Below are positions 43,042 to 50,113 of a DNA stretch of 50,113 nt, in pieces. The DNA is taken from positions 1-50,113 of the IMG/VR virus record IMGVR_UViG_3300015164_000036; one strand, given 5' to 3'. This stretch comes from a virus. Position numbers and translations under genes: made by a program. Positions within the stretch are counted from its first letter, which is position 1. Every line of letters starts with the position of its first letter. The notes under the pieces were generated by a model, which was not told the origin of the DNA, made no database searches, and saw only the letters and a list, made by a program, of their open reading frames with translations.

Positions 43042-44621
43042 ACCCTGATGACCGTCTCCGTCTAAGCGCCGGACTCCTGCTCGGTCTCCCGATCCTATTC
43101 TGGTTCGAAGCCGTCAAGCAAACCGAATCGCTGACAAAGCCAAAATGGAAAAGCGCGTTCGAGCTGCTCAAGCACACGCACGAGAAGCCGATCCTGCTCG
43201 GCGCTGCACTCGGCGGTTTGACAATTGCGATTCTCGCCATTTGGCTGATCCACCACCTCGGCAAGTCGGAATTCGCCGGAGCACCGTTCAGCCGGTTTCT
43301 GCGTGGGACAAGGATCGGCAGCGCTGGCGAACTGTCGCGTAACTCGAAGGAACGCGGAACCAGGCAAATTACCGTTGCCGGGATTCCGATGCCGCGCCGG
43401 ATCGAGAACCTGCACATGCTCGTCGCCGGATCAACCGGGGCCGGTAAATCGGTGCTCATCCGCGAACTGGTTTATGCCGCGCTGCTTCGCGGAGACAGAA
43501 TGATCGTCGCCGACCCGAACGGCGAAATGATGGCTAAGTTCTTTCGAGAAGGCGATGTCATTCTCAACCCATACGATGCGCGCACGGCTGGATGGACTTT
43601 TTTCAACGAAATTCGGAATCCGGCTTTTGACTTCAAGCGATTCGCCCTGTCCATCGTTCCGCGCGGTAAAAACGCAGAAGCCGAAGAATGGGCCAGCTAC
43701 GCTCGATTGCTGCTCGGAGAGACAGCGAAGAAGTTGGCGCTAACCCAACAATCGCCGTCGCTGGCCGAATTGAACCACTGGCTTACGATCAGACCGCCGT
43801 CTGAACTCAAGGCATTTCTAACCGGCACAGCCGCCGAGTCGTTATTCGTCGGTGCTGAAAAGGCGCTCGCTTCAGCCCGTTTCGTACTCAGCAATAAATT
43901 GCCGGAACACGTCGCCATGCCTCCGGGAGACTTCAGCTTGCGCGCGTGGTTGTCGGATTCAACGGCTGGCAATCTTTGGTTAACGTGGCGAGAAGACCAA
44001 GGGGAAGCGCTCAAGCCTTTGCTTTCTGCTTGGGTCGATATTCTCTGCACGTCGATTTTGTCGCTTCCCCCTGTTCCGGCGAAACCGCGAGACAGATATT
44101 TTCGCAACATTTTTCGAAAGCCGGTTCGCACAGAAAACGACCGCCGCATCTTTCTAATCATAGATGAACTCGCCAGCTTGGACAAACTAGGAAGTCTTGA
44201 GGCAGCATTGACCAAGGGCCGCAAGCATGGACTTTGTGTTGCGTGCGGGTTGCTGTCTGTATCTCAGCTAGATGATATTTACGGCAAAGACGAGGCGCAA
44301 ACATTGCGCGCCTGCTTCCGCTCGCTTGCCGTGCTTGGCGGCGCAAAGACCGATCCTGAGACGTGCGAACAAATGAGCAAAGCGCTTGGCGAGCATGAAG
44401 TGGAAAGGGAGGACTGCTCACGCACCACCGGCCATCACAACAGTTCCAACCGCAAGACAGTTCACTCCAGAGAGCGCGTAGTCATGCCTGCCGAAATTGC
44501 GGCGTTACCCGATTTGACCGGCTACGTGGCGTTTGCCGGAAGTAGCCCGATTGCGAAAGTTGAACTGAAGATCATGCGGTTCAAGGATCGCGTGCCGGCG
44601 TTTGTTGAAAACCATATTTGA
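43038..44621 (+). CDS. trwB: Type IV coupling protein (TrwB/TraD-like)
   Basis: 527 residues from TTG 43038, coupled to the preceding stop (TTGA) with AAGGA upstream; the ORF extends to 42990. Two N-terminal membrane helices (LLLGLPILFWFEAV, LLGAALGGLTIAILAIW), Walker A GSTGAGKS near residues 131-138, and Walker B RIFLIIDELASL. A hexameric ATPase that brings the relaxosome to a secretion channel. No T4SS genes are seen, so it would use one supplied in trans. Confidence 0.93.
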   Translation: MNPDDRLRLSAGLLLGLPILFWFEAVKQTESLTKPKWKSAFELLKHTHEKPILLGAALGGLTIAILAIWLIHHLGKSEFAGAPFSRFLRGTRIGSAGELSRNSKERGTRQITVAGIPMPRRIENLHMLVAGSTGAGKSVLIRELVYAALLRGDRMIVADPNGEMMAKFFREGDVILNPYDARTAGWTFFNEIRNPAFDFKRFALSIVPRGKNAEAEEWASYARLLLGETAKKLALTQQSPSLAELNHWLTIRPPSELKAFLTGTAAESLFVGAEKALASARFVLSNKLPEHVAMPPGDFSLRAWLSDSTAGNLWLTWREDQGEALKPLLSAWVDILCTSILSLPPVPAKPRDRYFRNIFRKPVRTENDRRIFLIIDELASLDKLGSLEAALTKGRKHGLCVACGLLSVSQLDDIYGKDEAQTLRACFRSLAVLGGAKTDPETCEQMSKALGEHEVEREDCSRTTGHHNSSNRKTVHSRERVVMPAEIAALPDLTGYVAFAGSSPIAKVELKIMRFKDRVPAFVENHI

Positions 44622-44633
44622 AAAGATCACGCC

Positions 44634-45215
44634 ATGCTTCAAGAAAAGCGCTGCTCTCGATGCAGAGAGATAAAAGATATTAGTTTGTTTCACCGGTCTT
44701 CTAGTAACAACGACGGGCGCAACTCACATTGCGCAGCATGCAGAAATGCATACTACACAACAGGTAATGGGCGAGCTATTCGTGATGCTTACAGCATTAC
44801 AGAAGCGGCTCGCGTAGCTCACAGATTAGCCAATGTGAAACATAACAAATCGGAGAATGCGAGGCTCGCTAAGAGCGCATATGCCAAGTCTGATATTGGT
44901 CGAGCCGCCAACAAGGCGTACAAAGTGGTGTACCGAAAAACAGAAGCCTACATTGCATCCAGGACTCGCAATGTGGAAGCAAGCCGGACTCGTTACCCAA
45001 TTCGTGTCGAAGCACGACAAGCAGTCTCTAGCGCCATTCGCTCTGGCATTCTTGTTAGATGGCCGATATGCGCAGTACCAGAATGCGACCGTAAGCCAGA
45101 GGCCCATCATCCTGACTATTCAAGACCTCTTGATGTTGTGTGGTTATGCTTTACCCATCATCGACAAGCACATGCGCTTGTCCGCGTGCCGTCATTTGTG
45201 GAGCGTAATGGATGA
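44634..45215 (+). CDS. Zinc-ribbon/HNH-like protein in the mobilization operon
   Basis: 193 residues. N-terminal CSRCREIKDISLF...CAACRN ribbon, basic middle, and a C-terminal cluster CAVPECDRKPEAHHPDYSRPLDVVWLCFTHHRQAH that looks like an HNH/zinc fold. Related ribbons occur at 30250 and 49158. Position between coupling protein and relaxase suggests a DNA-processing accessory. Confidence 0.6.
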   Translation: MLQEKRCSRCREIKDISLFHRSSSNNDGRNSHCAACRNAYYTTGNGRAIRDAYSITEAARVAHRLANVKHNKSENARLAKSAYAKSDIGRAANKAYKVVYRKTEAYIASRTRNVEASRTRYPIRVEARQAVSSAIRSGILVRWPICAVPECDRKPEAHHPDYSRPLDVVWLCFTHHRQAHALVRVPSFVERNG

Positions 45216-45358
45216 CGCAGAGAGAATACACGGAATGGGATATTGCGTGTCAGAATTTATCTCCGCACTTTTGGATTAGCGAACGCATGGAGCGAGAGGC
45301 CGCTACTTTCGCTGCCAAGATAGCAGTCAAGGAGCGCGCGTGCTCTCTCACAAGCTAA
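45212..45358 (+). CDS. 48-residue ORF overlapping the relaxase start
   Basis: Starts at ATG 45212 (ATGA overlap) and ends at TAA 45356-45358, 18 bases into the relaxase. Sequence MTQREYTEWDIACQNLSPHF then a helix ERMEREAATFAAKIAVKE. Support is from coupling; it could be a small relaxosome accessory. Confidence 0.5.
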   Translation: MTQREYTEWDIACQNLSPHFWISERMEREAATFAAKIAVKERACSLTS

Positions 45359-48117
45359 TAACCAGAAAGTCCGCTGGCTCGGTTGCAAAGTACTTCGTAG
45401 ATGGAAAAGATGATTACTACAGCAAGGATACGGAGTCCTCAGCATGGCACGGCAAGGGCGCAACCGCGCTCTCTCTTTCCGGCCCAATTTACGCTACCCG
45501 TTTCCAGCAGCTTCTCAAAGGAGAGATCGTCAACGGCACAAACTCCCGCATCGGCACCCGCAACGACTCGAAGGAAAGAATCGGACTGGACTTGACATTC
45601 TCCGCTCCGAAAAGCGTTTCGATGCAGGCTCTAATTGCTGGCGATGGCGAGATCATAAAAGCGCACGACCGCGCCGTACAGCAGGCTTTGAATGTTGCCG
45701 AAGAACGCGCCCAGGCCCGCCGCAAGGAAAACGGCAAGTCGCTAGTCGAGAACACCGGCAATCTAGCTATCGCCACATTCAGACACGAGACAAGCCGAGA
45801 GCAAGACCCGCAATTGCACACGCACGCCGTCGTTTTGAACCTTACGCAGCGCAAAGACGGTCGATGGGTCGCACTCAAGAATGACGAGATTATCAAAAGC
45901 ACGAAATATCTAGGCGCCGTTTACAACGCTGAACTGGCACTCGAACTGACAAAACTCGGCTACAGCCTGCGCCACGGGCGCGACGGTAGTTTCGATCTTG
46001 CGCACATTGACCGCGTGCAAATGGATGGCTTCTCGCGCCGCTCGGCGCAAATAGCAGCCAAACTTGCGGAACTCGGGTTATCCAAAGAAACGGCTACCTA
46101 TAAGCAAAAACAGTTGGTTACGTTCTCCACGAGAACTCCAAAGATTGAAAAAGACAGAGACGCCATTTTCAAAGAATGGCACTCCCGCGCCCGCGATCTC
46201 GGCATCGACTTCAACAAGGAACGCAGCCTCGGCCCGCGCCAGCCGATCAACAAGGAACTAGGAGAGATCGTCACTGCTGAAGCCGCCAGGCGGTCGGTGC
46301 GATTCGCCATCAATCACCTGACCGAGCGCACGGCAATTGTAGGCGAGCGCGAAGTAATCGACACCGCAGTAAAACATGGTATCGGTCACGTTCGGCTTGC
46401 AGACGTTGAAACCGCCATCCGCAAAGAGGTCAAGAACGGGTTTCTGGTTAAGGAGTCCACGCTATACCGATCTGCCGCTTACGACTGGCAGGGTGAGCCG
46501 AAGACCCGAGATGGCTGGATTGCGTCATTGTCAGCAGACCATATTGGTGACATCAACAAAATGGTCGCCCGCGTCGATCAAGGTATCGCTCGCGGCAGCC
46601 TGATACCGCTGGAACCGCGCTACACCACGCAATCCGCGCTCAACCGTGAAACCCGCATCCTTGGCGTAGAAAAGGACGGGCGCGGCGTATTGCAGCCTGT
46701 AATGGCCGCAGAGCGCGTCGCTGCCAGGCTCGGCAAGACCGACTTGAACGCCGGCCAGCGATCTGCTGCGGCTCTAATCGCCAGCACTCACAACCGCGTC
46801 GTCGGAATCCAAGGCTACGCCGGCACCGGCAAAAGCCACATGCTTAAGGAGGCAAAAAAGCTAATTGATAGCGAAGGCTACGAGCTGCGAGCGCTCGCTC
46901 CCTACGGCAGCCAGGTCAGATCGCTGCGCGAACTAGGAGTCGGCTCAGTCACGGTCGCATCGTTTCTCAAGGCCAAGGACAAGCGCATTGACAACCGCAC
47001 AGTGCTCGTCATCGATGAGGCCGGAGTAATCCCGGCGCGGCAGATGGCGCAAGTACTCGCCATTGCAGAAGAGCACGGCTCCCGTGTTGTCTTGATCGGA
47101 GACTCGAAGCAACTCCCCGCAATTCAGGCGGGACGCCCGTTTGCACAGCTTCAGGAAGGCGGTATGGAAGTCGCGCGAATGGATCAAATTCAGAGGCAGA
47201 AGAATACAGAATTGACGATCGCTGTCGAGCACGCAGCCAAGGGAGATACTGTCCGCTCGCTGGAAAATATCAGCCACGTCGAGGAAATTAAGGACAATTC
47301 CAAGCGCCGGGCGGCCATTGCTGCGGCGTATGTCAAGCTCGCTCCGGCAGATCGTGAAAAGACCATCATCGTGTCCGGGACAAATGAAGCGCGGCGTGAG
47401 ATCAACGGAATGGTGCGGGCGGCGCTTGGTACTGCCGGAAAGGGCGTCGAGTTCGATACTTTGGTGCGGCGCGACACGACTAATGAGGAGCGCAAATGGA
47501 GCCGTTATTACCGTATCGGTGACGTGATTCAGCCTGAGCGCGATTATGTTAGCAGCGGATTACAGCGCAGCAGCCTGTACATGGTCGAGCATACAGGCCC
47601 CGGCAATCGCTTGACGGTGCGCGGCGAGGATGGAGCGCAGATCATGTTCAACCCGGTGACGCACGGGCACCTGTCGGTCTACGCGCCGGAGCGTCAGGAA
47701 ATGTCGGTCGGGGATTCAGTCAGGATCACGCGCAATGAAGCGAAGCTAGACATTGCCAATGGCGACCGCTTCCGCGTGGTTGAAGTAGATGCTGAACGGC
47801 TACGGCTGGACGACGGGAAGCGGCAGATTGAACTGACTGGATCGCGACCGTTTCACGTGGATCATGCCATTGTGTCTACGATCCACAGTGCGCAGGGGTT
47901 GACGTCGGATCGCGTCTTGCTCGATGCCGAGACCGAGCGAAGGACGACTTCTAAAGCAGGGTGGTACGTCGCCATCAGCCGAGCGCGGCACGAAGCTAAG
48001 GTCTATACCGATGACATGGGGAAGCTACCTGCGGCGATTGCGCGTGAGAATGTCAAGCACGCGGCGCACGATTTGGTGCGGGAGAGTCGTCGTGAGCCTG
48101 AACGTGCTCTTGTTTAG
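45340..48117 (+). CDS. trwC: MOBF conjugative relaxase-helicase (TrwC/TraI-like)
   Basis: 925 residues from GTG 45340 with AAGGAG upstream. The relaxase domain has N-terminal tyrosines (Tyr18, Tyr26, Tyr27) and the HUH site HETSREQDPQLHTHAVVLN (His149, His160, His162). The helicase domain has Walker A GYAGTGKS (about 492-499), LVIDEAG and GDSKQLPAIQAGRPF. TrwC-type proteins nick oriT, stay bound to the 5' end and unwind the strand. It is the last gene of the operon and may act on the predicted site at 41586-41622. Confidence 0.95.
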   Translation: MLSHKLITRKSAGSVAKYFVDGKDDYYSKDTESSAWHGKGATALSLSGPIYATRFQQLLKGEIVNGTNSRIGTRNDSKERIGLDLTFSAPKSVSMQALIAGDGEIIKAHDRAVQQALNVAEERAQARRKENGKSLVENTGNLAIATFRHETSREQDPQLHTHAVVLNLTQRKDGRWVALKNDEIIKSTKYLGAVYNAELALELTKLGYSLRHGRDGSFDLAHIDRVQMDGFSRRSAQIAAKLAELGLSKETATYKQKQLVTFSTRTPKIEKDRDAIFKEWHSRARDLGIDFNKERSLGPRQPINKELGEIVTAEAARRSVRFAINHLTERTAIVGEREVIDTAVKHGIGHVRLADVETAIRKEVKNGFLVKESTLYRSAAYDWQGEPKTRDGWIASLSADHIGDINKMVARVDQGIARGSLIPLEPRYTTQSALNRETRILGVEKDGRGVLQPVMAAERVAARLGKTDLNAGQRSAAALIASTHNRVVGIQGYAGTGKSHMLKEAKKLIDSEGYELRALAPYGSQVRSLRELGVGSVTVASFLKAKDKRIDNRTVLVIDEAGVIPARQMAQVLAIAEEHGSRVVLIGDSKQLPAIQAGRPFAQLQEGGMEVARMDQIQRQKNTELTIAVEHAAKGDTVRSLENISHVEEIKDNSKRRAAIAAAYVKLAPADREKTIIVSGTNEARREINGMVRAALGTAGKGVEFDTLVRRDTTNEERKWSRYYRIGDVIQPERDYVSSGLQRSSLYMVEHTGPGNRLTVRGEDGAQIMFNPVTHGHLSVYAPERQEMSVGDSVRITRNEAKLDIANGDRFRVVEVDAERLRLDDGKRQIELTGSRPFHVDHAIVSTIHSAQGLTSDRVLLDAETERRTTSKAGWYVAISRARHEAKVYTDDMGKLPAAIARENVKHAAHDLVRESRREPERALV

Positions 48118-48375
48118 GCTTCAGGGCGTGGAACAGTTACAGACACTCCCACTTTTGGATCATGTGCCAAGGAAAGAAAGTCGTTTTGCCATACATTTTC
48201 ACGGTTATACCAGTAGAAGTTTCTGACACTTTCTCGCATCTCCATGCACGTCCGTCGGTAAAGAATAAATCTATCATTTCGGAATCTTGAGTTTTAGTTC
48301 TGGTAGCGTTTAAGGAGATTTATAAGGAGTTTATCGTCGTATACGGGGTTTTCCGTAAATCTTGGATAAACTCAG
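48118..48375. other. Convergent intergenic region after the relaxase gene
   Basis: About 260 bases with no gene seen. It contains a pair of related words (TAAGGAGATTTA at 48311 and TAAGGAGTTTAT at 48324) and a weak hairpin TACGG/CCGTA (48342-48357). No clear intrinsic terminator. Confidence 0.35.
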
Positions 48376-48675
48376 TCAATCGGACGGAATCGCGGCAACC
48401 GCTGCGCGCAGCCCATCAATTGCTTTTACCGCATCATGGTCATTATCTGACCAGTCGAACCACAACACTCGATCAGCCGCATCAAGCAAGGCCACAGCCG
48501 CTATTTTGTGCGCTCTCAGTGCGACCACCTCCTTTTCAAGCGCATCCACATAATCGAAGTATGGCTTGAGAACTTGCGTGGTCGCTTGTGGCGATAGGAT
48601 CAATGTCGCCTCTTTCGCCAATTCCTGCGCTTCCGGCGACATTCCGGCCCGCAGATCGATGAATGGTTTAGCCAC
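48376..48675 (-). CDS. Hypothetical phage-type protein
   Basis: 99 residues. FIDLRAGMSPEAQELAKEATLIL, then a coiled coil (FDYVDALEKEVVALRAHKIAAVALL). It is a pattern seen in short phage accessory proteins. Directly after the AlpA-like gene. Function unknown. Confidence 0.5.
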   Translation of the reverse strand: MAKPFIDLRAGMSPEAQELAKEATLILSPQATTQVLKPYFDYVDALEKEVVALRAHKIAAVALLDAADRVLWFDWSDNDHDAVKAIDGLRAAVAAIPSD

Positions 48676-48677
48676 GA

Positions 48678-48881
48678 TTAAGATACGCGTGCAATTCCGC
48701 GAGCGCGTTCCATCATCATCCGCAAGTAGTCATCGCACTCCGATTCTACCCAGCGCGTTGATCGCGCCCCGTGAACGCGGATCGGTTGCGGGTATCCGGG
48801 TATCTCTTTCGCGTGCCGCCAAACAGTCGCACGCGCACAGCCGAATTTGCGCCCAACTTCCTCGTCGTTTATCAGTTTCAT
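48678..48881 (-). CDS. AlpA-like excisionase/regulator
   Basis: 67 residues. LINDEEVGRKFGCARATVWRHAKEIPGYPQPIRVHGARSTRWVESECDDYL is a clear AlpA/MerR-type winged helix, as in phage excisionases and AlpA regulators. It may control the adjacent small operon. Confidence 0.8.
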   Translation of the reverse strand: MKLINDEEVGRKFGCARATVWRHAKEIPGYPQPIRVHGARSTRWVESECDDYLRMMMERARGIARVS

Positions 48882-48895
48882 TTGACTAGCTCCAG

Positions 48896-49183
48896 TTAGT
48901 CAGATTTGGCACTGCCGATTATCAATTGACCCAAATGCACAACATTTCCAAGCTGGCCACCTCGCTCCCGTAACTCAATGCTGGTTTTTGCTACCTTGAT
49001 TTCTGCATTGAGGCTGTTACTGATTGATTCCAAGCCTTTAGCCATCGCCTCTAAATCCGTGGCGCTGATCTGCTTGCGGGCTAGAGCAAGCAAGCTATTC
49101 GCAACGATGCGACGCAAATCGCCCTGCGTTTCCACCTGTTCCATGTTTTCTAGTGATTCAAGTAGTGTCTTTGCTGGTTTCAT
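48896..49183 (-). CDS. Hypothetical helical protein
   Basis: 95 residues. Helices with TQGDLRRIVANSLLALARKQISATDLEAMAKGLESISNSL, similar in style to small phage regulators. It overlaps the zinc-ribbon gene upstream. No family recognised. Confidence 0.5.
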   Translation of the reverse strand: MKPAKTLLESLENMEQVETQGDLRRIVANSLLALARKQISATDLEAMAKGLESISNSLNAEIKVAKTSIELRERGGQLGNVVHLGQLIIGSAKSD

Positions 49184-49727
49184 TGGTAGCTTTCTTTAGT
49201 TGCCGCGCTAGACGGCGGATAGCCAATTGTTCCTGTTTCATCGTCAGTAAGACCTTCGGTGTTTCCTTCAAGCGCATACCTAACACTTTTGCCACATACA
49301 CCGGAAGCAACTGCATGCGCTCTATGTGCGTGCGTTCGCGAGCGCGCCGGGTTAATTCTGCTCTGTTCTCTTTTGTATATTCAGCCGTCTTTTGGCGTGC
49401 CTCATCCGGTTTCAGCCAATAGCGATCCCGCTCATTCATGCGTCGTCGCTCCGATACATCAGGGCGTTTTTTATATTCGCTGTTCCTAGTCTTCACGTGC
49501 TCCTTGTTCTGCTCGTACCATTTTCTGCGCACTTCAATATCAATGTCTCGGCGCTGTCTACGAATCTCCGCTTGGCATCGCTTACACGCTACCTGAGTTC
49601 CGGTGCTAGCTCTTTTATCAGATGAAAATGCGGCCAAAGGTTTCATCTCGTGGCATCTCGTACACACCTTCTGCGCCATAACTTTTTCTGGCACCACATC
49701 GACATCGTTGGTTGCTACTTCTTTCAT
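49158..49727 (-). CDS. Zinc-ribbon basic protein
   Basis: 189 residues. N-terminal CTRCHEMKPLAAFSSDKRASTGTQVACKRC (CxxC...CxxC) followed by a long arginine/lysine-rich helix. The same N-terminal module type occurs at 30250 and 44634. Probably a nucleic-acid binding protein; no nuclease motif is visible. Confidence 0.6.
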   Translation of the reverse strand: MKEVATNDVDVVPEKVMAQKVCTRCHEMKPLAAFSSDKRASTGTQVACKRCQAEIRRQRRDIDIEVRRKWYEQNKEHVKTRNSEYKKRPDVSERRRMNERDRYWLKPDEARQKTAEYTKENRAELTRRARERTHIERMQLLPVYVAKVLGMRLKETPKVLLTMKQEQLAIRRLARQLKKATNETSKDTT

Positions 49728-49763
49728 ACTGATTCAAGTCAATTTTTGTAAATACGGCCAACC

Positions 49764-49791
49764 TTGTATTAATCCAATGTGGTATTATACG
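49764..49791 (+). promoter_or_regulatory. Promoter for the last wHTH gene
   Basis: TTGTAT (49764-49769) and TATACG (49786-49791) are 16 bp apart. The gene's AAAGGA ribosome site follows. Confidence 0.45.
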
Positions 49792-49816
49792 GCATTGTTA
49801 GGCAAAGGACAACGCC

Positions 49817-50113
49817 ATGAGCGAACGAAGCGAAATTTCACTGCACGAAACCAAAGTATATGAAGCGTTCTGCAAGTACCCGGATAAGTGGATGTCCAGT
49901 AAAGAGGTTGCCAAATTGGTTACAGGGGTAGCGGAGCGCACCGTGCGATTGCATACGTCTCGACTAGTCAATATCGGCATATTGGATCAAGCCGAACTAT
50001 TCCCGGCGCATCGTTTCCGACTTTCGGTAAAAGCCAATAAAAGAGATAACGGATACTTGAATAGGTTAAAAAAAGCCATTGAGGTATTCGCTTCAACTGA
50101 TCTCTCGCCGTAG
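49817..50113 (+). CDS. Winged-helix regulatory protein
   Basis: 98 residues ending with the last base of the window. HETKVYEAFCKYPDKWMSSKEVAKLVTGVAERTVRLHTSRLVNIGILDQAELFPAHRF is a winged helix. Start supported by an AAGGA site. Likely a transcription regulator; family not certain. Confidence 0.7.
   Translation: MSERSEISLHETKVYEAFCKYPDKWMSSKEVAKLVTGVAERTVRLHTSRLVNIGILDQAELFPAHRFRLSVKANKRDNGYLNRLKKAIEVFASTDLSP

Noticed and set aside
1-50113. tRNA, rRNA, integrase, terminase, capsid or type IV secretion genes
   Set aside because: Looked for by motif and not found. Absence by eye is not proof for short or diverged genes.

Overview
The window reads as a mobilizable plasmid, or phage-plasmid hybrid, from a Gram-negative bacterium. 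The host is most likely a pseudomonadotan, perhaps a betaproteobacterium. This rests on family resemblance: a R388-type MOBF transfer module, a TrfB/KorA-like regulator, a RepA_C-type initiator with iterons, and lambdoid early genes of the kind found in proteobacterial phages. No rRNA, tRNA, integrase, terminase, portal, capsid, tail or type IV secretion genes were recognised. The element therefore carries phage-style control, recombination, replication-accessory and lysis genes beside a plasmid replicon and a mobilization region, but visibly neither a virion nor a mating channel. The first gene is cut by the window edge.

Layout. 1-2753 (+): small genes including a TrfB/KorA-like regulator, then a palindrome-rich gap with a perfect copy of the parS consensus. 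1223-6512 (-): a Q-like antiterminator, a secreted beta-helix protein with a poly-proline linker, and a lysis-like cluster (lysozyme, membrane and lipoprotein genes). 6575-24341 (-): a long, tightly overlapping early operon with HNH nucleases, DUF1367, a VRR-NUC nuclease, small zinc and membrane proteins, several DNA methyltransferases, replication proteins (lambda P-like and DUF1376), a CII-like regulator and a Cro-like repressor. A tnpB element interrupts its promoter-proximal end. 24343-24431: divergent promoter region with repeated operators; the same operator core recurs in front of the rightward operon.

24431-31309 (+): CI-like repressor and a rightward operon whose recT - yqaJ exonuclease - ssb module is interrupted by an intact iscB with its omegaRNA leader. 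31457-35216 (+): partition and replication block (parA, RHH partner, a GIY-YIG nuclease fused to an RHH domain, repA, five iterons and DnaA boxes). A second tnpB element abuts this origin; it is preceded by a tiny RHH gene and has a Glu-to-Gly change at the RuvC-II position. 36477-40840 (-): small phage-type genes behind a duplicated promoter. 40915-48117: HNH-AP2 nuclease, a predicted R388-like oriT, then an operon with a TrwA-like RHH protein, the coupling protein (TrwB-like) and the relaxase-helicase (TrwC-like). 48376-50113: AlpA-like and other small regulators.

How the parts fit together (inference). RepA/iterons and ParA/RHH maintain the plasmid, parS may recruit a host ParB, and oriT/TrwABC-like proteins mobilize it using another element's secretion system. 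A CI/Cro-like switch controls two divergent operons. Methyltransferases and many nucleases (three OMEGA-type RNA-guided proteins, several HNH, GIY-YIG, VRR-NUC, YqaJ) form a dense DNA-competition layer. The most unusual signals are the three OMEGA nucleases at different functional joints of one plasmid, a cytosine methyltransferase gene double-coded with a second conserved reading frame, an HNH cassette replacing the centre of a methyltransferase, and the parS and oriT sites.
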